The notes under the pieces: model-generated
Database searches by the model: none
Seen by the model: only the letters and a program-made list of their open reading frames with translations
What the model was told of the DNA's origin: nothing
Position numbers and translations under genes: made by a program
Source: Ningiella ruwaisensis
GTDB lineage: Bacteria > Pseudomonadota > Gammaproteobacteria > Enterobacterales > Alteromonadaceae
Reading direction: 5' to 3'
NCBI RefSeq assembly: GCF_004798935.1
Contig: NZ_RAHT01000003.1
Coordinates: forward strand, 186,001 to 250,000
Length of the DNA: 64,000 nt
Shown: piece after piece, positions 9,551-18,024 of the stretch
Position numbering within the stretch: position 1 is the first letter of the stretch
Layout: every line of letters begins with the position of its first letter

Positions 9551-10423
9551 ATGGATATAAAAAGCTTGCGACTATTTCAACACTTAGCGTCAACGCTGCA
9601 TTTTTCAAAAACCGCGCAAGCAATGTTTGTATCACCTCCTACCTTAACGCGGGTCATCACCCGCCTTGAACAAGAGTGCAAAGCACCTTTGTTTGTGCGA
9701 AACAAACGCAGTGTGGAATTAACCACGCAAGGTCGCTACCTGTTGGAATTTGCTAACAAGACCTTAAGCGAATACGCCGAATTGATGCAGAGCATCAAAG
9801 CACAGGACGACGCTCTCACCGGCAAATTATCCTTATTTTGCTCAGTTACCGCCTCACAAAGCTATTTACCCGCAATGCTAGATAAATTGCGCCAGCAATA
9901 CCCTTTGGTGGATGTGCAGCTTGAAACGGGCGATCATACTTTAGCGGTAAGCAAAGTGATTGACAGACAAGCGGATGTATCTTTAGCCATTCACACGCCA
10001 GAATTTCCGGCGCATTTAGCCTTTTCGTTTATTGATATAGTGCCCTTGGTGCTCATTGTGCCAAAAACGATGAACATTGAGCGGTGGCAGGATATGCCAT
10101 GGAACGATATCAATGTAGTGATGCCCGCGCGCGGCCCATCGAAAAGAATTGTGCATCATTGGTTTGCCGAAAATAACATCCGTCCGCGTGTTTACGCCCA
10201 AGTATCTGGTAACGAAGCCATAGTTAGCATGGTAGCTTTGAATTTAGGCGTAGGCTTTGTACCCACCATCGTACTTGAAAATTCCGTCGTGAAAAATAAA
10301 GTGCGAACCTTCACTGTACCAAACATAGAGCCCTATCAGCTCGGCGTTTGCTATTTAAAAGAACGAGAACAAGAGCCGCTTATCCGTAGTTTAACGCAGA
10401 CTTTGGTAGGAAAATTTGCCTGA
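9551..10423 (+). CDS. ilvY: LysR-type activator of ilvC
   Basis: A 290-residue LysR family regulator. The N-terminal winged helix-turn-helix (LRLFQHLASTLHFSKTAQAMFVSPPTLTRVITRLEQE) closely resembles IlvY; the rest is the periplasmic-binding-like co-inducer domain. In E. coli, IlvY senses acetolactate/acetohydroxybutyrate and activates ilvC while repressing itself. The divergent arrangement with ilvC and the two operator-like dyads in the 181-base gap support the same circuit here. Confidence 0.92.
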   Translation: MDIKSLRLFQHLASTLHFSKTAQAMFVSPPTLTRVITRLEQECKAPLFVRNKRSVELTTQGRYLLEFANKTLSEYAELMQSIKAQDDALTGKLSLFCSVTASQSYLPAMLDKLRQQYPLVDVQLETGDHTLAVSKVIDRQADVSLAIHTPEFPAHLAFSFIDIVPLVLIVPKTMNIERWQDMPWNDINVVMPARGPSKRIVHHWFAENNIRPRVYAQVSGNEAIVSMVALNLGVGFVPTIVLENSVVKNKVRTFTVPNIEPYQLGVCYLKEREQEPLIRSLTQTLVGKFA

Positions 10424-10503
10424 ACGTTTAATTTAAAGAGGCATTTGGCGATATTTCCCTTAAGTACTCAAGCGCTCAAGCACTATCGACACTGTGTGCT
10501 CTG

Positions 10504-12051
10504 TTACTGAGAAATCAATTGATGTAGCAAACGGTCAAAGCTTCGATAGCTTAAAGCTTCAGCAATGTGACACTGCTTGATGTTAGTGCTCATATCAAGG
10601 TCTGCAATGCTTCTCGATACCTTTAAAGTGCGGTGGTAGGCGCGCATCGATAAGCCTAAGGCATCAATGGCTTGGGTAATAAATAAATGGTCATTTGCTT
10701 TGAGCCTGCAAACCTCTTTGATTTGAGCATTGCTTAAACTGGCATTTAAGCACCCTTGCCGATTAAACTGAAGGTCTTGGGCATGTTGAACGCGCTTTTT
10801 AATAATTTGACTAGACTCCGCTTTTGAACTTGTTCGCTGCGTTTCAGCCGAGTCATCGTTATGCATCTGGGATAAGGTTTTTTGTAAGTTCACACGCGGC
10901 ACGTTTACCTGGAGGTCAATTCTGTCAAGTAAAGGACCGCTGACTTTATTTAAATAGCGCATAATCTGATCTGCATTGGCGCGCTTGTCTTCCACATCGC
11001 CGGTTGGGCTTGGGTTCATGGCGGCAATCAACTGAAAGTCAGCCGGGTAGGTAATTTTCTGACTGGCGCGAGAAAGGTTAATTTCCCCTGTTTCCAGTGG
11101 CTCACGCATCACATCGAGTACATGGCGACCAAATTCAGGCAGTTCATCTAAAAACAATACGCCTTTATGAGCCAGCGTTATTTCACCTGGTTTAGGGTAG
11201 GAGCCACCGCCTACAAGGGCTGCTGCCGAACTTGAATGATGAGGTTGTCTAAAGGGGCGTCGCTTCCAATTACCGGCATGGATTGTTTCACCGGCAATTG
11301 AACGAATACTTGCCACCGTCAAGGCGTCCTCTTCACAAAGGTCGGGAAGTATCGATAGTAAACGGTTGGCCAGCATGCTTTTGCCTGTCCCAGCGGGCCC
11401 GAACAGTAGCAGATTGTGGCCGCCACTTGCGCAAATTTCTAAAGCACGTTTTGCATGATGCTGCTCGATAATATCGCTCATGTCCCCATAGTCTGTGTGG
11501 GATGACGCCTGCTTAGTAATTTCAGCTTCGTCAAGTGATTGCTTGCCGATTAAATGCAGGTACACATCAAAGACATTTTTGGCACTTAAAACACCTGCAT
11601 CTTTTACCAGCGCAGCTTCCTGAGCGTTTTGCGCGGGTAGAACCAACTGCCGTTTAGATTTTTTTGCGGCATGTGCCATCGGCAGAGCACCTTGTATAGG
11701 ACGCAATGCGCCGGAAAGTGCTAGTTCGCCAACAAATTCATAATGCTCTAACTGTACCAAGGGTATTTCTTCGCTTGCGGCAATAATGCCAATAGCGATG
11801 GCAAGATCAAAGCGACCGCCTCCTTTCGGCAAATCAGCCGGTGCCATATTCACCGTTATCCGTTTACTCGGAAATTCAAAGCCAGCATTAATAAGCGCGC
11901 TTTTTACGCGATCGCGACTTTCTTTTACTGACGTTTCGGGTAAACCCACAAGTTGAAAGGCTGGCAATCCATTGGATAAATGCACTTCTATGGTAACTAA
12001 AGGTGCATCTATGCCAATGTTTGCGCGAGTATAAACAACTGAAAGTGACAT
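10504..12051 (-). CDS. comM: ComM/YifB family Mg chelatase-like AAA+ ATPase
   Basis: A 515-residue AAA+ protein with an N-terminal Lon-protease-like domain (about residues 20-170), an ATPase core with Walker A FGPAGTGKS and Walker B LFLDELPEF, and the C-terminal Mg-chelatase-subunit domain ending in the arginine-rich SMRAYHRTLKVSRSIADL. ComM is a hexameric helicase promoting branch migration during natural transformation. I place the start at 12051 (MSLSVVYTRA, matching E. coli YifB) rather than the ATG 15 bases upstream. It diverges from the ilv operon, as in E. coli. A comF homologue at 44.9-45.6 kb is unlinked. Confidence 0.93.
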   Translation of the reverse strand: MSLSVVYTRANIGIDAPLVTIEVHLSNGLPAFQLVGLPETSVKESRDRVKSALINAGFEFPSKRITVNMAPADLPKGGGRFDLAIAIGIIAASEEIPLVQLEHYEFVGELALSGALRPIQGALPMAHAAKKSKRQLVLPAQNAQEAALVKDAGVLSAKNVFDVYLHLIGKQSLDEAEITKQASSHTDYGDMSDIIEQHHAKRALEICASGGHNLLLFGPAGTGKSMLANRLLSILPDLCEEDALTVASIRSIAGETIHAGNWKRRPFRQPHHSSSAAALVGGGSYPKPGEITLAHKGVLFLDELPEFGRHVLDVMREPLETGEINLSRASQKITYPADFQLIAAMNPSPTGDVEDKRANADQIMRYLNKVSGPLLDRIDLQVNVPRVNLQKTLSQMHNDDSAETQRTSSKAESSQIIKKRVQHAQDLQFNRQGCLNASLSNAQIKEVCRLKANDHLFITQAIDALGLSMRAYHRTLKVSRSIADLDMSTNIKQCHIAEALSYRSFDRLLHQLISQ

Positions 12052-12516
12052 CCTTGTCTTTCTCATCCTTGAGTAAACTAACTTCCTTGTAAAAGCGCGT
12101 CCTGCGCTTCGTATTCAGTTTGGTTGCTTGTTGCCAATCAACGAGGACATTTTGTGCAAAATTGAAAGCCTGAACAACTGCTCCAAAGACCGGTTTTTGA
12201 AAAAGATGCCCATTAATGATTAAAAATTGTCTTGCGAGCGATGCGATTTTAAGGCAAATTAAACGCGTGACGACAAATTGATTGATTTTCCGGGCAACCC
12301 ATTGACTTGGTTTACATTGATGATGCGAGAGCATGATTTAAGTAAATTAAGCTAACGATTGAGGGTTGTTCGCATATGCTTACAAAAACCCTCAGCAGTG
12401 AGGGTTTTTTTGTTTGTGGTTTATAGGTGATGCTTATTGAGTAATAATACAGCCTTACACACAACATTTATCAGGCGGTAGCCTGAATAACCTTTACGAA
12501 TATTTAAGGAAACAAC
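12052..12516. other. Divergent comM / ilvE intergenic region
   Basis: About 465 bases. In E. coli this slot holds ilvL and then ilvG-ilvM before ilvE; here neither is present. The right part carries the attenuator-like double hairpin described separately. A 148-codon open frame on the minus strand overlaps comM in another frame but has no similarity I recognise and I do not call it. I see no peptide rich in Ile, Leu or Val codons before the hairpins; the nearest short frame, 12320-12355 (MMREHDLSKLS), does not qualify. Confidence 0.6.
12360..12411 (+). promoter_or_regulatory. Attenuator-like mutually exclusive hairpins upstream of ilvEDA
   Basis: Three related segments occur in order: TGAGGGTT (12360-12367), AACCCTCA (12387-12394) and TGAGGGTTTTTTT (12400-12411). 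Segments 2 and 3 form a classic intrinsic terminator (AAAAACCCTCA / TGAGGGTTTTT, 5-base loop or smaller, T run). Segments 1 and 2 can instead pair over 8 perfect bases, which would prevent the terminator. This is the layout of a transcription attenuator just ahead of ilvE, as in the ilvGMEDA leader of enteric bacteria. No regulatory leader peptide is visible, so what switches it is unclear. Confidence 0.7.
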
Positions 12517-13449
12517 ATGGCGAAGCAACCTGCTGAGTTTATTTGGTTTAATGGCGAAATGATTGAATGGCATAAGGCCACTGTGCATGTAATGACACAC
12601 GCGATCCACTATGGCTCTTCTGTTTTTGAGGGCATTCGCGCCTACAATACTCCTGATAAAGGAACCTGCGTATTTCGCTTGCAAGAACATAATCGCCGCT
12701 TGTTTGATTCAGCAAAAATCTATCGAATGACAATTCCTTACACCCTTGATGAGGTGAATCAGGCCACCTTGGATATTATTGCAAAAAACGCATTAAAATC
12801 GGCCTATATTCGGCCCATTGCCTATTACGGCGATATTGGAATGGGTTTGCAAGTTCCCTTTGGGCAGGAAAGTGAGCTTGCCATCGCTGCCTTTGAATGG
12901 GGCGCGTACTTAGGCGAAGAGGCGCTAAAAAATGGCGTGGATGCCGGTGTTTCTTCCTGGAATCGGCTTGCTGCTAACACCATGCCAACCGGCGCAAAAG
13001 CAGGTGGTAACTATCTTTCTTCTCAGCTTATCTCTATGGAAGCCAGACGGCATGGTTACGGTGAAGGCATTGCGCTTGATGTGAATGGTTTCGTAAGTGA
13101 AGGTGCCGGTGAAAACCTCTTTATTATTCGAAACGGTGTTGTTTCAACTACGCCAAAAACAGCCGCGATTTTACCTGGCATTACGCGCGACACTGTGATG
13201 ACTCTGCTCAAAGATATGGGCTACGAAATAAGAGAAGAGAACATTCCTCGAGAAGCCTTATACCTTGCTGATGAAATTTTGATGTGCGGTACGGCGGCAG
13301 AAGTGACGCCTGTGCGCAGTGTTGATGGCATCAAAGTGGGTAGCGGCACACGCGGACCTATCACTGAAAAAGTACAGGAAGCCTTTTTTGGCTTATTCAA
13401 TGGACAAACAGAAGACAAATGGGGTTGGTTGACCCCGGTATACAAATAA
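12517..13449 (+). CDS. ilvE: Branched-chain amino acid aminotransferase
   Basis: Final transamination of the 2-oxo acids to valine, leucine and isoleucine, PLP-dependent. The 310-residue protein is a fold-type IV aminotransferase almost the same length as E. coli IlvE (309). Seen are [13 protein letters not shown], the PLP lysine in [23 protein letters not shown], and [14 protein letters not shown]. The start has a good ribosome binding site (AAGGAAAC). It is first in ilvE-ilvD-ilvA, 13 bases before ilvD, behind the attenuator-like hairpins. Confidence 0.96.
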   Translation: MAKQPAEFIWFNGEMIEWHKATVHVMTHAIHYGSSVFEGIRAYNTPDKGTCVFRLQEHNRRLFDSAKIYRMTIPYTLDEVNQATLDIIAKNALKSAYIRPIAYYGDIGMGLQVPFGQESELAIAAFEWGAYLGEEALKNGVDAGVSSWNRLAANTMPTGAKAGGNYLSSQLISMEARRHGYGEGIALDVNGFVSEGAGENLFIIRNGVVSTTPKTAAILPGITRDTVMTLLKDMGYEIREENIPREALYLADEILMCGTAAEVTPVRSVDGIKVGSGTRGPITEKVQEAFFGLFNGQTEDKWGWLTPVYK

Positions 13450-13462
13450 TATAGGAGAAAAA

Positions 13463-15310
13463 ATGCCAAAATTACGTTCTGCAACCACCACGCACGGCAG
13501 AAATATGGCCGGTGCAAGAGCGCTATGGCGCGCAACCGGGATGAAAGATACGGATTTTGGCAAACCCATTATTGCAATTGCAAACTCTTTTACGCAATTT
13601 GTGCCGGGGCATGTGCATTTAAAAGACCTCGGCCAGCTTGTAGCACGTAGCGTTGAACAATCAGGCGCGGTTGCAAAAGAATTTAATACCATTGCTGTGG
13701 ACGATGGTATCGCGATGGGCCACAGCGGCATGCTCTACAGCCTTCCCTCCCGAGAAATTATTGCCGACGCAGTTGAATATATGGTGAATGCGCACTGCGC
13801 AGATGCGCTAGTGTGTATCTCAAACTGCGATAAAATTACCCCGGGCATGTTGATGGCGGCGATGCGCTTAAACATTCCGGTGGTATTTGTCTCGGGTGGA
13901 CCGATGGAAGCGGGCAAAACCAAGCTGTCGGATCAGCTTATTAAGCTTGATCTTGTTGATGCGATGGTTGCCGCGGCAGACGAAACGGTAAGTGATGAAG
14001 ATGCTGAAAATATTGAGCGCTCTGCTTGTCCTACCTGCGGTTCATGTTCAGGTATGTTTACCGCTAATTCGATGAACTGCCTGACAGAAGCGCTTGGCTT
14101 ATCGCTACCGGGCAATGGTTCCACCCTTGCTACCCATAGCGAGCGAGAAAATCTATTTGTGCAAGCCGGACAGGTCATTGTAGAGCTATGTAAACGTTAC
14201 TATAAAGATAATGACGAAAGCGCCTTGCCTCGCAATATCGCCAATTTTGACGCTTTTGAAAATGCTATGAGCCTGGATATTGCCATGGGCGGCTCTACCA
14301 ATACGATACTGCATCTACTTGCTGCGGCCATTGAAGGAGACATTGATTTTTCAATGAGCGATATCGACAGATTGTCTCGTAAGGTGCCGCATTTATGCAA
14401 AGTTGCGCCTTCGACACCTCAATATCACATGGAAGATGTCCACCGTGCCGGTGGAGTGCTAGGCATTCTGAATGAACTAAACAAAGCCGGGTTATTGCAC
14501 GGCAATGCCAGACATGTTTTGGGCAAGCCTATACAAGAGGTAATTGCACAATGGGACATTACAAAATCTGAGAATAAGCGGGCAATTGAGTTTTATCAGG
14601 CAGGTCCGGCTGGTATTCGAACCACGCAAGCCTTTAGTCAGTCTTGTCGCTATCCCAATGTAGACGATGATCGTGAAAATGGCTGTATTCGTGACATAGC
14701 ACACGCTTACTCGAAAGAGGGCGGCCTTGCTGTACTTTATGGTAACCTGGCTAAAAATGGATGCATTGTTAAAACAGCTGGCGTGGATGAGTCAATATTG
14801 CGTTTTTCAGGTCCCGCACGCGTGTACGAAAGTCAGGATGATGCTGTTGCCGGCATTTTAAGTGATGAAGTAAAAGCAGGAGAGGTTGTGGTGATTCGCT
14901 ATGAGGGACCAAAAGGCGGTCCGGGCATGCAGGAGATGCTGTATCCCACTTCCTATTTAAAATCAAAAGGACTGGGTAAACACTGCGCCTTGATTACTGA
15001 TGGGCGTTTTTCTGGTGGTACATCCGGCTTATCTATTGGTCATTGCTCTCCAGAAGCAGCAAGCGGCGGTGGACTTGCTTTGGTAGAAAACGGCGACCAA
15101 ATCGATATTGATATTCCAAATCGCAGTATTAATGTGGCGCTCAGTGAGCAAGTGCTTGCACAGCGTAGGAAGGCCATTGAAAGTAGTGACAAGCCCTTTA
15201 GACCCAAAAACAGAGTGCGCGAAGTTTCCACTTCGCTTCGCATGTTTGCCATGATGGCAACGAGCGCCGATAAAGGCGCAGTGCGCGATCCATCAAAAAT
15301 TGACTATTAA
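13463..15310 (+). CDS. ilvD: Dihydroxy-acid dehydratase
   Basis: Dehydrates the dihydroxy acids made by IlvC to 2-oxo acids, using an iron-sulfur cluster. The 615-residue length equals the E. coli type (616). The cluster ligand regions CDKITPGM and [18 protein letters not shown] are intact, as are [12 protein letters not shown] and, near the C-terminus, [15 protein letters not shown]. An AGGAG site precedes the ATG by 6 bases. ilvA follows 11 bases later. Confidence 0.97.
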   Translation: MPKLRSATTTHGRNMAGARALWRATGMKDTDFGKPIIAIANSFTQFVPGHVHLKDLGQLVARSVEQSGAVAKEFNTIAVDDGIAMGHSGMLYSLPSREIIADAVEYMVNAHCADALVCISNCDKITPGMLMAAMRLNIPVVFVSGGPMEAGKTKLSDQLIKLDLVDAMVAAADETVSDEDAENIERSACPTCGSCSGMFTANSMNCLTEALGLSLPGNGSTLATHSERENLFVQAGQVIVELCKRYYKDNDESALPRNIANFDAFENAMSLDIAMGGSTNTILHLLAAAIEGDIDFSMSDIDRLSRKVPHLCKVAPSTPQYHMEDVHRAGGVLGILNELNKAGLLHGNARHVLGKPIQEVIAQWDITKSENKRAIEFYQAGPAGIRTTQAFSQSCRYPNVDDDRENGCIRDIAHAYSKEGGLAVLYGNLAKNGCIVKTAGVDESILRFSGPARVYESQDDAVAGILSDEVKAGEVVVIRYEGPKGGPGMQEMLYPTSYLKSKGLGKHCALITDGRFSGGTSGLSIGHCSPEAASGGGLALVENGDQIDIDIPNRSINVALSEQVLAQRRKAIESSDKPFRPKNRVREVSTSLRMFAMMATSADKGAVRDPSKIDY

Positions 15311-15321
15311 GGTGAGCGCAA

Positions 15322-16935
15322 TTGACTGATAAAACACAAGGCTCTTTAACTCAAGCAGACCAAGCTAAGCCATTTACTCAGCCTGCTCAAGCCACTCAAC
15401 CCACTCAACAAGAGTATCTGGTCAAGATCCTTCAAGCACCAGTGTACGATGCTGCCATCGCCAGTGACTTGGTGTTAATGCCAAGCCTATCGAAGACCTT
15501 GGGCAATCAGGTTTATCTAAAACGGGAAGACCAGCAGCCGGTCAAATCATTTAAGTTACGGGGTGCCTACAATTGCATCGCGCAACTTGGTGCTGAAAAA
15601 CAGCAAGCAGGTGTGGTTGCTGCCTCTGCGGGAAATCACGCGCAAGGCGTTGCTTACGCCGCGGCTCGCTTGAAAATCAAAGCTGTGATTGTGATGCCAG
15701 AAACCACGCCTGAAATAAAAGTAGAGGCGGTTAAACATTTTGGCGCTGACTATGTGCAAGTGGTTCAATATGGAACAAGCTTCGACCAGGCCAGTGAAAA
15801 GGCAAAGCAAATTTGCGCAGAGTCAGGCATGACGATGATCCCGCCGTTTGATCATCCTGATGTGATTGCCGGACAAGGCACAATTGGCAAAGAAATTTTA
15901 GAGCATATTCACGACCTTCAATACCTCTTTGTTGCTGTGGGAGGGGGAGGATTAGCCGCCGGTATTGCAGTATATGTTAAGCAAATCAATCCAAATATCC
16001 GCATTATTGCTGTTGAATCAGAGGAGTCTGCTTGTTTGCAAGCCGCGCTTGAAAAAGGTGAGCCAGTGACCTTAAGCAGTGTTGGTATCTTTGCAGATGG
16101 GGTGGCGGTTAAGACAATTGGTCAAGAGCCCTTCCGTTTATGCAAAGAATATGTGGATGAAGTTGTTACCGTTACTAACGATGAAATCTGCACAGCTATA
16201 AAAGACATTTTTGATGATACCCGCGTCATCGCCGAGCCTGCCGGTGCACTCTCTGTAGCAGCTATGCGCAAATACTGCGCGCAACACAGTGTAAAAGGCG
16301 CAAATATTGCCGGTATTTTATGCGGGGCGAACATAAACTTTCATACGCTTCGCTACGTGTCAGAACGTTGCGAACTTGGTGAACAAAAAGAAGCCGTTTT
16401 TGCCGTAAAATTAAATGAGCAAAAAGGGGCATTCAAAGACTTTTGTGCCACCCTAGGTGGACTTAACATCTCAGAGTTTAACTACCGCTATGCAAGCGAT
16501 AGCGAGGCGCATATTTTTGTGGGGGTTAAACTCAAGCGCGGAAAAGCGGAGTTTGCTGAGCTACTTGGTCGCTTGCAAAGCGCCAAATATGAGTGTTTTG
16601 ACTTATCAGACAATGAACTTGCAAAACTACACGTGAGGCACATGGTGGGCGGCAGACCGCACAAACCACTCAACGAGACGCTGTTTTCTTTTAGCTTTCC
16701 TGAATATCCTGGCGCGCTGATGCACTTTCTTAATACTTTGGGTCAGCAGTGGAATATTACCTTGTTTCATTACCGCAACCACGGAGCTGCGCAAGGTTTG
16801 GTGCTGGTTGGATTTCAAATTCCAAGCGACGAGCGAGCCTTATTTGACTCTCACCTCGCTAAACTCAATTACTCGGCTCAAGAACATACCGATAACCCGG
16901 CCTATCAGTTTTTTTTGGCGTCTGATAAGGTTTAA
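15322..16935 (+). CDS. ilvA: Threonine deaminase (biosynthetic, L-threonine ammonia-lyase)
   Basis: Converts threonine to 2-oxobutyrate and ammonia, the committed step to isoleucine. The 537-residue protein has a fold-type II PLP domain (PLP lysine in QPVKSFKLRGAYN, glycine loop VGGGGLAAG) and two C-terminal ACT-like regulatory domains (about residues 355-530) that in this family bind isoleucine and valine. The start is TTG at 15322 with AAGGTGA 8 bases upstream; no nearer ATG fits. The first 30 residues are Gln/Thr/Pro-rich (QPAQATQPTQQ) and longer than in E. coli (514 residues total). Confidence 0.95.
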   Translation: MTDKTQGSLTQADQAKPFTQPAQATQPTQQEYLVKILQAPVYDAAIASDLVLMPSLSKTLGNQVYLKREDQQPVKSFKLRGAYNCIAQLGAEKQQAGVVAASAGNHAQGVAYAAARLKIKAVIVMPETTPEIKVEAVKHFGADYVQVVQYGTSFDQASEKAKQICAESGMTMIPPFDHPDVIAGQGTIGKEILEHIHDLQYLFVAVGGGGLAAGIAVYVKQINPNIRIIAVESEESACLQAALEKGEPVTLSSVGIFADGVAVKTIGQEPFRLCKEYVDEVVTVTNDEICTAIKDIFDDTRVIAEPAGALSVAAMRKYCAQHSVKGANIAGILCGANINFHTLRYVSERCELGEQKEAVFAVKLNEQKGAFKDFCATLGGLNISEFNYRYASDSEAHIFVGVKLKRGKAEFAELLGRLQSAKYECFDLSDNELAKLHVRHMVGGRPHKPLNETLFSFSFPEYPGALMHFLNTLGQQWNITLFHYRNHGAAQGLVLVGFQIPSDERALFDSHLAKLNYSAQEHTDNPAYQFFLASDKV

Positions 16936-17040
16936 GCGCAGTACCGAATCGCAGAATTTTATTTTTTTTGATGTTCTTTGTCAGACCTAAACAAGACTCT
17001 GCTTTATCGCTGCGCTTATCGCATCTCGTAAATAGGCAGT

Positions 17041-17811
17041 TTAATAATTTCTTAACTGTCTAAGCAAAACTAAACCGCCAAATACACCAGCCAACAGGCC
17101 AAATAGCGTAGGTGCTGGCACCGCAACTTGCTCAATTTGAAGGGCGTTTGTGCTTAAGTAAAATGGCGCAACAGCTCTCGCACCATCAGGTGTGTCCGCC
17201 GGGAAAGCTTCAAATACTGCGCCACAAAACAGGGTGCCATCGCATACCCCAGTGTTTGCTGCACCTAACCAGTTTGGTTCAGACCAATAAGGCGAAAACA
17301 GAGAGCCAAGGGTAAAGTTGGTGCTTGGTGCAAACAAGCTGAAACTGACTCCCTCATCTTCAGTGTCGCCTAGCGGGCCACCATCTAAATTATAAGCTAT
17401 CCCCATAAACGCGCTGAATAAGCTGTTCATATCGCTAGGATTACCAAAAGGGTCTGTGCCATTTTTGTCGTAAACAATTGTTTGTGGGCCTGCAGATGTA
17501 CCAAAACCGCTAAAGGTAACTTCAGCAGTGATCAACTCATTGCCAAAAGGACCGTAATTAAGAGGAGGATCTGATGCCAGTCTGCTGCGCGCATAGAGTT
17601 GTCCATCTCCATCCAGATCTTTTCCCGTGAAAAAACCGGAAATAGAGGCCTCTAATAATTCCCCTTGCACGAGTAAGCCATTTTCGTCGAAGTTATAACT
17701 GTAAAAACCGTCTTGTGAAAATTCAAACTTTACCGGCATGATTGCAGCATTGGATGCTGCCACGTACAGGCTGGCAAAAGCTGCGGCGAGTATATATTTT
17801 AAATGTTTCAT
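17041..17811 (-). CDS. PEP-CTERM anchored exported protein
   Basis: A 256-residue protein with a signal peptide (MKHLKYILAAAFASLYVAASNA) and a C-terminal sorting tail: the short motif VPAP, then the hydrophobic run TLFGLLAGVFGGLVLL and a basic end RQLRNY. That arrangement is the PEP-CTERM signal recognised by exosortase, with an Ala replacing the Glu of VPEP. The middle contains Gly/Pro/Asp-rich segments (GKDLDGDGQLYAR), consistent with a secreted or surface protein of unknown role. Lone PEP-CTERM genes are common in marine gammaproteobacteria; the exosortase should be elsewhere in the genome. Confidence 0.78.
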   Translation of the reverse strand: MKHLKYILAAAFASLYVAASNAAIMPVKFEFSQDGFYSYNFDENGLLVQGELLEASISGFFTGKDLDGDGQLYARSRLASDPPLNYGPFGNELITAEVTFSGFGTSAGPQTIVYDKNGTDPFGNPSDMNSLFSAFMGIAYNLDGGPLGDTEDEGVSFSLFAPSTNFTLGSLFSPYWSEPNWLGAANTGVCDGTLFCGAVFEAFPADTPDGARAVAPFYLSTNALQIEQVAVPAPTLFGLLAGVFGGLVLLRQLRNY

Positions 17812-18024
17812 ATCAATCCTTTCGTCTTAGCAATTTCACGCAACTCAATAACAGCAAAGTGCGCTAGCTTTTTGTGAGTGTAAAGGGCAGGTCAGCGGTG
17901 ACCATGCGCTTCAACATCAAATAAGCCTGAAGTTGCTCATTTAATCCTGATGAAAGGCTAAAAACTTCTAAAGAAAAGCTAAACTTTTATCTGTTAAATA
18001 TATTTATTTATAAAATTCAGTCTC

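Noticed and set aside
11888-12334. 148-codon open frame on the minus strand upstream of and overlapping comM, considered as a UbiK-like gene
   Set aside because: KIASLARQ recalls UbiK, but the rest does not align, and the frame runs 160 bases into comM in another frame. No ribosome binding site.
12278-12355. Possible ilvL-like leader peptide (LIDFPGNPLTWFTLMMREHDLSKLS)
   Set aside because: Few Ile/Leu/Val codons, TTG start, and no clustering near the hairpins; does not behave like a branched-chain leader.
16933-17018. 9-bp inverted repeat TAAGCGCAG / CTGCGCTTA after ilvA
   Set aside because: Arms are 68 bases apart and start within the ilvA stop; not convincing as a terminator.
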